Source: Owenia fusiformis
Lineage: Eukaryota; Annelida; Polychaeta; Sabellida; Oweniidae
DNA length: 64,000 nucleotides
Reading direction: 5' to 3'
NCBI GenBank assembly: GCA_903813345.2
Contig: CAIIXF020000001.1
Span: 36,797,366-36,861,365, forward strand
Part shown: one piece after another, positions 44,367-57,800 of the stretch
Layout: each line of letters starts with the position of its first letter
Numbering within the stretch: position 1 is the stretch's first letter
The notes under the pieces: generated by a model
Told to the model about the DNA's origin: nothing
The model's input: the letters and a program-made list of their open reading frames with translations, nothing else
Databases searched by the model: none
Made by a program: the position numbers and the translations under genes

Positions 44367-45725
44367 CTTGTAAAGAAATGGAATCAATTATAGTTTTCAG
44401 CTTTGGCCTCATTTTTTTGGTGAAAGTCAAAGGACAAGGTTCCAATTTGGAACCATTTTGAGCAATTTTACCTTATTTCAAGAAAATAATCACAAAAACC
44501 AGCTATGATACCATAACAGGTACTTAGTATGTCAGTCAGCCAATCTACATTATTCTTGTATTGTCTGATTCACCTAGCATATTCACCTAATGGTTACCAT
44601 AGCAACATCATATTGGATTAACAGAGGTAGTGCTTGGGGGGGGGATGGGGCTGCGCTGGGTTCACCCACCCCCTAATAACCAATAAAAATAGAACCATTG
44701 GATAAAAGAAGACTTTTAACTTGAAGCTTTTTGCTAAATTTTGAAGGAAGTTGCATCAATTTTTGTAATATTCAAAACCTATCTTATAAATACTTTTGGG
44801 TTGCCTCCGCCACGATCGCAGGCCCCCTTCTGACTCAAAGCTGGCTGCGTCCCAGATTCAAAATTGCCATTATGACATCATAATATAACACAATCCAAAT
44901 TTAATAATTATGGTTGTTAGATTATTTTCTGTCACCAAATAAAAAGAATACATCTCAGTCAACTGGTCAAAATGTAACATTTCTAAAGAATTCTTGTTTA
45001 TAGCAGATAGTTTTGTTACATGCTAACACCAAAGCAACAGTGTGAATTGGACACTTTCATTATATTTATTCAATTTTTATGATCATTCATGTATAAATGA
45101 AATAAACTAATAAACTCAACTAAACAAATAAACTAAACTAGTTAAAAGCATTATACTGACCATTTTAAAGACAATGATTTCCCAGATTTCCCAGATTTAT
45201 ACATTATGATTAAAATAAAATATCCAAGAACAAACAGTTATGACGTCATAGTTGAAATGCAAATCACCATATTTGCATGTTTTAAACATTATTTGATTGC
45301 TCTATCTATTACCTTTAATTTGGTGCAAATTTCATCTAAATCTGTGCAATAATGACAAGGTTAGGGGCCAAACACTGAAAATAGCTCCGAAAAGTGGGCG
45401 TGGCATATTTACTTTGTTACCATAGCAACGCCATATCGGATTCAGAAATGCCAACTTAATATTTCCTGATTGCATTATCCATTACCTTTCATTTGGTGTG
45501 AATTTCATCTACATCTGAGCAATAATGACAGAGATAGGGACCATACACTGGAAAGAGACCCTAAAAGTGGGCGTGGCATATTTACTTGGTTACCATAGCA
45601 ACGCCGTCGCGGATTCAGAATTGCCAACATCATTTTTCTTGGTAAATATCAAGTATAGTTCATGAAAATATATGTCGCTTAGCTCGCCTCTAAAAAGGAC
45701 ACGGAATGACCTTTGCTCCCATACT
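44367..45725 (-). repeat. Right arm of the composite element (inverted)
   Basis: It is the reverse complement of the left arm with scattered differences: GTTACCATAGCAAC at 44593, 45416 and 45589, TGACGTCA at 45241, and the terminal CGCCTCTAAAAAGGACACGG block at 45686. Confidence 0.8.
44593..45602 (-). promoter_or_regulatory. Three perfect X-box-like motifs (right side)
   Basis: GTTACCATAGCAAC, the complement of the same 14-mer, starts at 44593, 45416 and 45589. Diverged relatives lie at 44108 and 44234 within the mariner. Confidence 0.6.
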
Positions 45726-48717
45726 ATAAGGTATTTGTTCATTATGTCAATGGAATGAATATTAATGCTTGGGAAAGATGATATTATAAACTTAGAAAAA
45801 TATGATTTATACGAGTAGTTCACATCTGTATGTATAAACTGTCTCCCTTTTCTCTGTGGCTGATATTGTTACAAAATGTAAACAATTTCAATTGAAGAAC
45901 AGGAGTGGAAGAGAAGAGGGGCATATAAGGGGTCTTTTAAGAGATGGTACTTAATCTTACACTAAAAGTGTACACTGAACTGGCAAACTTCATTGTGTTT
46001 TACTTAAAACCATAAAAGGTTACATTTTGTGGACTAAGCTGGACAAAGGACTAATGGAACTTTTAGAAGTGTCATAAAAGTACATTATTTGAGCATTTGT
46101 AAAACTGAAATGTTAAGATGACCCAAATACTGCTATGAAACTATGTTAAGTACATGTACAATACAGGCCTACATACCAGAACTTGTGCTATTAACAGTTG
46201 AGACCAGTTGGCCAAAGTAACATTAGGACCAAATGGAAGAGTTAGTTTTCAAAAAAGGACTGCAAACCCCATGTCAAAATGACAAAATGATCAAGAAAAA
46301 TGTTTGATAACTAGGAAGTTTTTTAATGAGCTATAAATCTGCAAGGCCCTTTACCAACAATTTCTAAATGTACATCCATATTACGAGTGTTAAGGACATT
46401 CTTAAAAATTCTAACTCAGCCTAACCAGAGACATATATATGTCTCTGGCCTAACACATCTGATACAAAAACAAAACAGAACAGTTCAGATTTTCTTTAAT
46501 ATAAATCTGGAGAAATTATAAGAGATATGATTGCACTAGCTTTTAATAAGTACATGAATGCATTAATTTGCAAACTTTACAGTTTTCTATGGATGCTATG
46601 TTTGCAAAATCACTTCAGTTTAAAGGGGCTGATCAGTCAAATGTTTCAGGAATAATGGTTTTTCTAATAACCAAACTGTCTCTCCAAAGATTGATTATAC
46701 CAAAATTAAACTATTGAAACTGCCAAAAAGTACACACTTTGCTGGCTGCTCTATATTCATTTCAATGTTCAGAGTATCCTAGAGTTGATTTGATAAAACT
46801 AAGTTATACTTATAGCCAAATGGTTTTATTGTCATTATTTAGTTTTTTTATGTAAATCAAGGGGAGGAAATCGAAGAATCATTTACCTCAGACATTTCTA
46901 CTACCTGGGCACTCATGAGATCTCTACTAGTTGAGTATAATGAGTAACTTTAATCTGCCACCAGATGGCACCTTGATCTTGACTGTTGCAGGTAGTGGAA
47001 ACATCTAAGGCGCCAACTCTTCCAATAATAATAAGGTCTGAGAATGAAACATAAACTCAACGGATCATGAACATAAAATGGAGAAGTTTAAAAAGTCTGA
47101 GCAATTTGAAACAAATCCCATGTTATGACTTCAAATAAATTTAAATTACTCTAAATCCAAAATATCATAACATAAAATAAGTTTTGTTTTATTTTTTATT
47201 TATTCATGTCACAGGGGTGTTTTTTGAAAGTTTTAACATAAAAGGTCATCTGCAAAGTTCACCTGATCAGCCCTTAAATAGATACTCACAACAAAGTCGT
47301 ATCTATTAACAAGATTTGCATTAAACATGTTTATTTCAAAAACAACTCAAAAATGCCATGTTTTTCTCAAAAAAAAATTGAATGACTGACCAAAATCTCT
47401 TAACAACAAGCTTTTTAATGAGTATAATAGTTCACAGATCAAAAGTGTTAAAATATTTCTGAGAAAAACATGCATTTCTGTGAAAAATCCAATAATCACA
47501 ATCACATTAGCTTTCTTGATATGAGAGCCATCAATGTCATCTAACTAGGCTAGAAATGTCATAAAAAATCGTCTAGAAAACAACCTGAGCCTCTCCGATA
47601 TGAATCTTAAACCTGTAGTACCTATTTGAGAATTGTGTCTCAGACTACATTAAACTACTCCCATGTATTGGCTAATTCCATGCATTGACTAATTACATGC
47701 ATTAAATCCAACTTTGGTCACTTGCTTCACAATTTCAATTTGCTTGCGATTTCTATATAAGTCAGAGTGTAATGCTAAGCCGTTAGCTGTTATATACCTT
47801 AGAACCTGTATTGTAAACAGCTTGAACATTTTTCAGTCCAAGCCAAGTACAGTCCAAAATCTGAAGAATGAAGTTATATATGGCTTACTGTTTATATTAT
47901 GCCTAGCAGCTCCCACTCATTCATTTGACAATCTAAACTATGGCAATATACTTTTAATTCAAGGGAAAACCCTTCCAAGATATCACTTCCATAACATCTC
48001 ATATAATGTTGGGTATTAACATAAGCTCTGTTTAATGCTTCTTTCATGCCATGCTTGTCATAATGTGTCCGTTGTACACAAGCAATGTAAAGCAAAATAG
48101 CAGTATTGCTCTCCAAATATCTATTGTCATATCATACTACATTGTTGAGTTTGAAAAATAACTCATTTTAGTGCAATGTAGTAGTCATATTATAGTTCAT
48201 ACCTGACATCACTGACACTTGTATTCAGCCCTGACATTATCTTTATCATAAATTGCTATTATACAGTAAGACTTGTAAAACTGAACCCCATCTGCAAAAT
48301 GGTTGTTGATAATTTTCAAAATGAAAACAGTCAGTATGCATGAAAACTGATCCTCAGAAAATTGATTTTTCAACTGAATAAGATCAGATCTAAAAAATAT
48401 TCAATTTAACATGTATTACTGTATACATCCTGCTTAATGGACTTTGACTATTCAATTTTGACAAAAAATCCTCCTACATCTTTGAGTCAAGGTTAATCCA
48501 GCAATGATAATCCATTTAGAATCCTTCTCATAATCTCTTTGACTCCAGCTTTAGAGTAGCTCCTCCTGATATGGTATATCTCTATAGAGCTTCGCAGACA
48601 GTATGTCTTTTAGTGTCTCATTCGCTCAAGAGCACCCCTTGGTACTACCCATAAAAACTCCCATTATTATATATTCCAAAGTCCAGCATGGATTTGTCCT
48701 GGCTACTGGTTCGTTGA
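45726..48717. other. Non-coding region downstream of OXR1
   Basis: It is AT-rich without a credible exon. It contains a 22-bp palindrome flanked by GCCTAAC repeats at 46419-46454. The OXR1 3'UTR must start at 48717 and run into it. Confidence 0.55.
46419..46454. repeat. 22-bp perfect palindrome between 7-bp direct repeats
   Basis: GCCTAAC at 46419-46425 and 46448-46454 brackets the perfect palindrome CAGAGACATATA|TATGTCTCTG (46426-46447). It looks like a minimal foldback insertion or the remnant of one. Confidence 0.6.
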
Positions 48718-48853
48718 TTACTCAAACCCCCACACTTCTATTCCTTTGACAATGAAGTCCTCTTGTGTTGTAAGAGGTTCATTGTCATAAGTGTCACAAT
48801 GCTGAGTCCTGCCATGATATATGTCTCCATCTAACCAAAGTCCAAAACTACCA
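48718..48853 (-). CDS. OXR1: OXR1 exon 16: end of TLDc and stop
   Basis: Acceptor CTTTTTCAG, phase 2; stop TAA at 48720-48718. GSFGLWLDGDIYHGRTQHCD and the C-terminal IEVWGFE are diagnostic TLDc ends. Confidence 0.97.
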
Positions 48854-51800
48854 CTGAAAAAGAATTATTATACTGGTTAAACATGGAAGGGACTTCTTGA
48901 TACGTTTTAATGAAAACCATAAAAATTGATATCTGTTCACTTACACGTAAGATTCTTTTGTGATGTCTTAAAAGACACTGTCGCAAAATTGTCACGTAAA
49001 TGCAACTTATGAGACTTTATGATAATACTAATTAATACAATTATATTATAATAATTATAAATTATATCATACTCTATCACAATTTAACACAATTATAGAA
49101 ATGTCATTAACCAATAAAAGAACAATTTTCAATGAGTGATAACTCTTTAGTTCTATTAATTTCCATATATAAAACAGGCACAATATAGTACTCAGTCTAA
49201 AAGAAAAGGGCCCATATTCTCCATTATTTAAATGAGCTGATCACCCAACTGGCTGTGTTTATTAAGGCTGTATGCTAGACTGTAGATGCTTATGAGCATG
49301 ACTTACTCTCCTGCTCCTATCACTAAACTCTGTAGATTGCCTTTGTTGAAGTAAGTATTGTCACCTGTCCAGGTGTAAACCTGCAATATAATGCATGTAT
49401 AAAACATACATGAATTTTAATGTCAAGTGTGTGTGGGTGAATATGGTTGTACTTGTAATTCTATAATAGAAACCATTCCTGTTAATTTACCTTATAAAAT
49501 TGAATCTAGGAAGTTATAAAAAATCATGAATTATTATTTGTAGTATACAAGTTGTCATGAAAAATCAACGTGAAAAATAAAGCTTTGAAAAAACTAACCT
49601 TGAACTCTGGGGTGAATGTATAGAGAAAGGATTCCCCTGTTCCATAGAAATGCTCACTCACTTTCAGAGGACATGAGGTCATTGCACCAAATATCTACAA
49701 GAGTGAAGAGAGAAAGATATTTACTCATTTTTAATTACATTGAAATACAAGAATCCAATCAAACTAATTTATTACAGGAAAATATATTCCAAAGAGATTT
49801 ATTGTGATTGTTGGTGGAGCCCACTCTTGTAGAGCCCTAGTCTTGACAAGAACTCAATGTCGAATGACACACAAATAACATGAAAATAGGCATTTCTACT
49901 CAAAATTGGTCATTTCTTTAATAGTCAGAATATGTACACTGAAAATTTTGCATCCAGTTGAAAATGGGACAAACACTTCATAATTAAACCCTAAAAGACA
50001 CCTACATTGTTGCCAGTGTCTTTGACAACTATTAAGACAGGTGTGTCATAGCCCTGCATGTGTCTATAGAGAGTGTTCAGTGAAAAGCCATGATGGTCTG
50101 TGCTGTAGATCTGTACCCAGGGGTACCCTTCTGTACGTGGAGGCAGATGCTTACACAACTGAAACAATTAGGAAATAGAGATCTTTTAAATTCTACATAG
50201 GTCCTGTCAATTTTTTGTGATTTTATACCAATTCTAGATTAATAACTTCTCACGATCTCAAGATCTCACTTTTTAAAGGGAAGCTTAAATACAGAATAAA
50301 ACACTGTACAATGTAATTGCACTTTGCTAAATAAGCAACTAATCAATATGAATACACTTAAGGTATGAGGATATGTTGTTTACCTTGCTTATTTTATCAT
50401 CATCAAGTAATGTAGTTGTGCCAATCAACTCAGGTAGAGGGAGATCTCCAAGCTCAAATGACTCCAGTCTTCTCCTGGCTTCCTCAACTTTGACAATCTA
50501 AAGTAAATACAGGTCAGAATCAATACAGGGTGACTGACTATAATAAAGACCGATCCATATGCAGGGTACCCTATGGAACTTTGTGATCACACTGTTAAAT
50601 AATACATAAGCGCTTCTTTTGTTTCTGACTCAATTTTCATAATGGAGAATTAATAATGACAATCAATAACTACAGTGAAGCATGTCTATGTGAACACTGA
50701 ACCTAAATGTGAATACTTTTCCCATTGATTCCCATATCATCAGAACCTTTTCATCTGAACGCACTCAACATTGTGGGTTTCAGTATTAATCACGTTAGAC
50801 AAGTTTTACTGTATAAACAAAATGTTGGTTTTTGATTTCAACTATCATATTTCTATTTCAGCAGCCCAGTACATTTATTTACTAAAACCACCACTTGACA
50901 TGACAAGGCATTAACATGCAATATGTCATCACCTACAAATTGTTACAGACCGAATGCCACCCATCGAACACCAACCATCATCCACAAAAAGTTAGAGACA
51001 ATAACAATATGTTACCACTTGTGGTGGTGACATAAAAATGTGCAACCTTCCATTAAGAAAATCAATGCTTTAAAATGATTTAATAAGTACCAGCTATGAA
51101 ACTGTGCAGAAAAAGAAACCAGAACAACGGCAACGCCAAAGCGTAGCGAATCCCATCGAACAGCCATGGATGGCATTTTTACAAAGTATATAGCAAAAAT
51201 GGCAGCCATTTTTCAAAATGGCCGCCTTCTACAAAAAGTGTCATTAGACCATGTGCCATGCTTATAGTATTCATATACCAAATATGAACAAAATCGCTCC
51301 ACTACTTTTCAAGTTATAGTAAAAAACATTAAAATGGCAGCCATTTTTCAAAATGGCCACCTTCTACCAAAAGTGCCATAAGACAGTGTGCCGTGCTTAT
51401 AGTATTTACATACCAAATATAAACAAAATCCCTCCACTACTTTTCGAGTTATAGTAAAATACGTTAAAATGGCAACCATTTTGAAAAATGACCGCCTTCA
51501 ACCAAAAGTGTCATTAGACAGTGTGCCATGCTTACAGTATTCACATACCAAATATGAACAAAATCGCTCCACTACTTTTCGAGTTATAGTAAAATACGTT
51601 AAAATGGCCGTCATTTTTCAAAATGGCCGCCTTCTTCCAAAAGTGTCATAGGACAGAGTGTCATGGTTATAGTATTCACATACCAAATATGAACTAAATC
51701 GCTCCACTACTTTTCGAGTTATAGTAAAATACGTTAAAATGGTGGCCATTTTTCAAAATGGCCGCCTTCTACCAAAAGTGCCTTTAGACAGTGTGCAATG

Positions 51801-54800
51801 TTTATAGTATTCACATACCAAATATGAACAAAATCGCTCCACTACATGGCCGCCAATTTTCAAGATGGCTGCCATGTGCTTCTTTAATATCTACATTTCT
51901 AGCTTTATTAATGTCCTATATAATTTTTTTACATCTAAAACATATTGCTATTACAGTTTTACATATTGCACCTAAATTACTGTAAATTCGGCGCTAAAAT
52001 GGCCGCCATTTTGAAATGAGCGGCCATTTTGAAAATCAGCTTTCGAGCAGAACTTCTACCCCCATAGGGTATATGTGTACAAAATATGAACAAAATCGGG
52101 CCAACGGTATTTGAGTTATTGCCCGGACGTACGGACGGACCGACGGACGGACAGACAGACGGACGGACGGAGGCATTCCCTATATCCCTCCGAACTTCGT
52201 TCAATGGGATAATAAAAACAAAACTTAGAGAGCCATCAAATTAATGAATAGTATATCAGTATTACCATTATCATTTAATAATTTTTTTTTGATATGCAGA
52301 TAAGTACATGTGCAGTTCAGTAAATGTGCCAATTCAGTAAATGTGCTGATTCAGTACATGCTACATGTGCTGGTTCAGTACATATGCCGATTCATTACAT
52401 GCACTGGTTCAGTACATGTGCTGGTTCAGTAAATGTGCTAATTCAGAACATGTGCTGGTTCAGTACATGTGCTGGTTCAGTAAATGTGCTAATTCAGAAC
52501 ATGTGCTGGTTCAGTACATGTGCTGGTTCAGTACACATGTTGAATATTACCTGCCAGCATCTGTGTGACCCCTATATAGATCAGAGTTCAAGTAAATAGA
52601 GGTCAGAAATATGACAAGAGCAGTTTCAGGTCAGATCATTTTGTAAATGCAAATTTCAACCAAACTATATTAATATTAATAAAAAAAACTGATTGACCAA
52701 TTAGAAGAATTTGACTTTATCACTCACCTCAATATTATAAACTGTGATTAAGTAGTACTATCACACTATGAAGACCAACCAGATACTTTTTTATTTTTTT
52801 GACTTTCCAAAGCAAGGTTCCAAAAATCAGCCCATTTTTTCGAAAAAGAATTCAATTGAGTAAGAATTCAGATGAGAAGAAACAAGAGTAGATATAAAAG
52901 CAGAACATCTCTCATAATATCAAGAATATGAAGTAGTTCTGAGCAGTCTCCTCCGTAACGCAACTAGGGCAATGTTAAAACACCATATTACAACAAACTG
53001 GCACTGGCAGATTGAATGGACTTTTATAATGAATTATGAAAACTATAATGGTCTTTAAATTAAACATACCTCCCAATCCTTGGACACTTTAATATCTCCT
53101 TCAAAATAATCATCTACTAAATTGAGATCCTCAGCATCAGAGTCAAAAACAACAAAGCCCCGAGCTTCAGGATTAATTTCTTCCTCACTGCCATAAATGT
53201 TTGGAGACCACTGGACAAAGAATGCATAGAGATGGTCCACTCTAAAAACAACAGTGTATCATAAGTGTGGTTAACTGTAGCTATTAATCCAATGTGTATG
53301 GACTACAGAGGGTTCTCTCCAGGTGCTTTTACACAGATGCCAAATCAGAAGCCCTTCCCATTAGGGCCCTTTTTAAAAAATGAGGCCCATTTCCCAAATA
53401 CAGGGTGTTCCAAAATTAACAAGACTGGTGCGTTATTCTGCAACAAGTGTCTTGAGGCCCATTTTCCATATAGACCAATTTATTCAAAAAATGAAACTCA
53501 CATATGCCCCATTTTGAGGCCCAAATTGAATACATACCTATCACGTGGAATAGAAAACCAATATTCGGGCTTATTTTTCTTGCCATATGATTCGATAGGG
53601 CAGGTTTTTGACACTCGTTTGTTGATAGGTTTGCCCACACGTAGACTCAGATAGAGAGGAGGATTCTCAGAAACTGGGGCAGGCTTTGGCACCAACTCTG
53701 AAAGATAACATTGAAAACTTCACAATTAAAATGTAGTTAGGATGTAACTCTACTGATGGAGTGCAAATTCCCAAGAAATGGCTCGCATTTACTACTCAAA
53801 AAACAAAAGTTAAAGACCACTTTTACTTGTACACAAAGTAAAGTGGTCCTTAACTTTTTTAGGGTAGTATACTTAATCAATGTAAACCAAGAAATTGCTG
53901 AATGTCTTTCGTGGGGACATCTGCTGGAAATATGCATAAATAGAATATGTTAATGTGGTGAAACTCTCCAATTGCAAGTACATTAGTTAAATGCTATCTT
54001 TGAACTGCTAGTGGTGAAAAATTGTATCCTCAAATGGGAAAAAATATGTTCAATAATTGTTATTATTAACTATGACTTCACAAATTAACACAGAATTTAA
54101 TATGAATTATCATCAGTTAATGAGAAGAATATGAAAAAGCAATATTAGTGAATGTTAACCAGTAAAAACACTGGAAAAAGTGTGAAACATCTAAAAGTAG
54201 GCAGTGAATATATAAACAACAATTGAGGAATAATGATCTAGGATGGACATAGTTACTGAGTAAATTGAAGTTGAAAGTGTGTGAAGGTTTAGATTATAAA
54301 TAATCATCAAGGTTAGGAAGAAAACAGAGTGAAAAGAATGATGTTCAAAGTATATTGTAACATTTAAATACAGCTTTAGTAAATGCAGACTTGATCAACA
54401 ATTTGGTGATTTCTGTAAAAAGCAATGCAATGGTGATTATGAGACATGCTCAGCACATACTATACAGTATACATGTACAAAGGATGAGTGAAAAAATGAG
54501 AATACTTTAAAGAGAGCACAACACAAGGTGCAATAAATAGCTATGAGATAGCATTGCACAATAAGACAAGGTTCAAACTTGATACATACAGGGTGTTGCA
54601 TAAATAATAAAATAATATACATCTCCATACCTCACAAGAGTTCATGGCTTTGAGGATGGGAGGTGCTAATTCATGAAACACCCTGTATATGTGTATCATA
54701 CAACTACATGTATGCTATCATTATGATTTGAGAAAATGTACCATTTTGGTAGAATCAATGTATATACAGTATATATAATATTCAAACATCAATATTGTAT

Positions 54801-57800
54801 TGATTCATAATCCAAAATAGGTAAAAATATTGCATACAGCATATACACTATAGGATGTCCAAAAAGATGTAACTCACATTCAGTTTAAACACATATGACT
54901 TTTGGGACACCCTGTTTAAAATAATACACTAGTATCCTATACAATTCTAATTATTAAATGAACACACAGTGACAGTATACCTACACTACATAGTATTTAA
55001 TATTAGGGGGTGCATATACTAACCAATATACTCAATTTCATCATCTACATTTTGACTATTTTGCACTTCTTCTATTAAATCTAGTACTGCGGTCGCAAAA
55101 ATATAAAACATTAGCATTATTTTATATTTCAAAACTATTGATAATCATTTTAGATTATTGAAATATTATAAGTTGAGTTGATAATCATATGATTATGGCA
55201 GCTTTATCCCACTACACAGCCAATATAATTCGACGCCGTTTCGGCATCGAACAAATTCGGCACCGTTCCGGCACCGTTTCGACACCGTTCCGGCACCAAA
55301 CCTTTCAACACCAAAATTTGCTACCGGACTAGTCAGTCCATTTGGTGCCGAGACGGCACCGAAATTTGGCACCGAAACGGCGTCGAAAATCAGATTGCAT
55401 TTTGGGGGTGTACTGTCATGACACATTTTGGATATCTTCAATTTAGTTTCTATACTCTTTTCTGTAGTTCATGATTTTCTATACTTAACAAATCCAAGTC
55501 ACAATGTACAATTGACAGTGTCTCACAAAGTTACATTTCATATGGTACATCTAGTATAGGGTTGTCACAATATTTTCAAATCAAAATTCCCAGTATTATC
55601 AGATTTAAGTATCAATAAAAAATTTCAAAATATTTAAGAATTATGCAGTCCTTCAATGTCAATTTGTTAAGAGCCTATTATTCATGGCAACAGTTTTTCT
55701 TATTTCATTTATTTTTTAAATGAGTTGTCCAACTTTTAATTTCAAAATTTCATTCACTTAAAACTCTCTGAATTCAAGAATTCCCTGAGAATTTTAGCCA
55801 CTCTAAGATTTCCTATTTTTAAAATTGTCACAAGAAAGGATTCTGGTTTTCCTCAAGTTGCCTGATCATGACAACCCTGATTTTACAGCAATATGATTTT
55901 AAAGCACCCTGGAATGGTAAATACCTCTTCCCTCATTCTTGTGTTAGAACATGCAATAGCTGATGTAAACAGACCCATTTGAAGCAAGATGAGGCAAATG
56001 ATTTGCGAAAGTGACAGTTTACAATTCCATGCGAGTGAATGAATAGCAGAAACCTTGTTAAAATGTTAATGCAAAATAGTCAATTTCAACACTTTAATAT
56101 AAAGTCAAATTTCTACTGTTAATTTAATGAGCTAACAATAGTATACTAGATATTCTTTTAATTAATCAATGATATAGACATCATAGACCCAAGAATCAAT
56201 CTAATAATAATGTTGATATAAAGTTGTCATGAAAAATGGAATTGACATCTTACTCATAATAGAGTTGTACATTTAAACTCAAATCTTAAATGATTGTGTT
56301 ACATTATTCATTTGAATGTAAGAAGTACAAGAAGTATAGGTGATTTTAATTCATTAGATTTTCTCTGTAATATAATACTATGGACATTGATATAGGTCTA
56401 AACTTAATTGCAGTGGAATTCATTTATGTACATGTACTGTACTTTACAATACATTACAATTTAGAGGAGTTTGGCTGGAGCAGTCATTACCTTAGAATGT
56501 AGGGGGATTGTGCCATTTCTTGTTTGTGCACATTCTGCTTATTTCAATAGCTAAAGAATAGAGGGTTGTGCTTTATGTGAGGGAATAAAAGGTGTCACTC
56601 AAGTAAAATTTCATTTTTCCACGTTTACGTGAGGGTTGCACTGATATAACATATGCGTTGAATGGTGATATTTCAAATTGACTGATGCAGTCATGTTGAA
56701 TCTACCAGCCAGGCACCTTCACCCTCTTATGAGCTTATTATACTTGAGTGAAACCAACTAAATATGCAGCTGCTATGGGACCTACCGCTGAGCGTGCGAA
56801 ATAATTCAGGTTTGTCATCCACTGTCACAACACTCTCTACTTCTATGCTAGGTGGACGTTCTAATAGAGTCTTGGAATTTGCTTCTGTGACCCAAGTAAC
56901 AGTGCCCTTGGAGCTGGAGAATGAATCTGTAGTTGAGTCCAGTAATATATCACTCTCTGTTACTTCCAAGGCTTGCCCAGATGCATCGTCTAGTTTTGGT
57001 TCTATGTACCATATAGAGTTTTTGGGCTGCCCATCGTTAGACACTGGGGTGACTGGGGTCACATCTGAAATGTCCTTGACCTTACCTGCATCTCCTTCCT
57101 GTTTGCTAAATAACCCACTGGAAAAATCAACAAGGTTTGTTAGTGGCGTTGTGCTCGCTAGTGAGCCGATCGATGATGCCACTGATGCCACTGAGTTCCC
57201 TAATGTTCCCACCGAGGAACCTATAGATTTCAAAAGTTGTTTTGGAGGTGATACACCTGTTGTGATTCCTCCATCCATTCCAGGAGATCTCTCTGTATTG
57301 CCATTTTCTTCAATCCCTGATTGTGATGGCACATTGCCTTGGTTTATGTCACAACCTTCGCCCCCTACATTAACAGGAATGGACTCCTCCATATTGCCAA
57401 AATGGAAGTGTTCGGCACTATTCACTTGAGTTGCCGAAACTGAATTGTTTTGTGGAATGACCTCGTTGGTATTTGCATTTTCATTTGCACTCTCACCTTT
57501 CTTTTCATTAGCACCAATTGTTGGTTCAGAGTCAACTTTTGTTTCATTTACTGCACTTTCCTCCAAGTTGCCCTTTTCATCATTGAGGGTATTCGAATCT
57601 GAATGTGAATCTGATTTACGATTGGTCAAGTCTATATTTGCTGCTGGGTCACTTGCACCACATGAACAGCTTTTCTCCCTTGGTGGTTCATCCGTCTGCT
57701 CCTTATTGCCGTCTGCAAAAAATCAATGTCAAGGTCAAACATAACACCATCACCATTAAGCTAGAATCACTAGAACAAATTGATAGGAAGGGTTGGGAGT

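Larger units (their letters stand above)
36289..45725. mobile_element. Composite 9.4-kb inverted-repeat element
   Basis: The ends are inverted: AGTGTGGGAGCAAAAGTC at the left, and GTATGGGAGCAAAGGTC read inward from the right. Both continue into CCGTGTCCTTTTTAGAGGCG. Homology continues for about 1.4 kb on each side. A TAA flanks each side one base outside the ends (36285-36287 and 45727-45729), a possible 3-bp target duplication. No transposase of its own is visible. The interior contains a partial third copy of the arm, a tandemly duplicated insert (38366-42276) and a mariner (43347-44364). The superfamily is unresolved. Confidence 0.7.

Noticed and set aside
36289-45725. Polinton/Maverick identity for the inverted-repeat element (AG start)
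   Set aside because: There is no 6-bp target duplication (ATTAAT versus ATAAGG), it is too short, and it encodes no polymerase, integrase or capsid genes.
52324-52599. 91-codon Cys/Trp/Ser-rich repeat frame (MCWFSTCAGS-like)
   Set aside because: It arises from the 18-bp minisatellite being a multiple of three; there is no splice or start context.
53265-53654. 129-codon plus-strand frame
   Set aside because: It spans an intron and the antisense of OXR1 exon 10.
56764-57429. 221-codon plus-strand open frame
   Set aside because: It is the shadow of OXR1 exon 8, which fits in phase with its neighbours on the minus strand.
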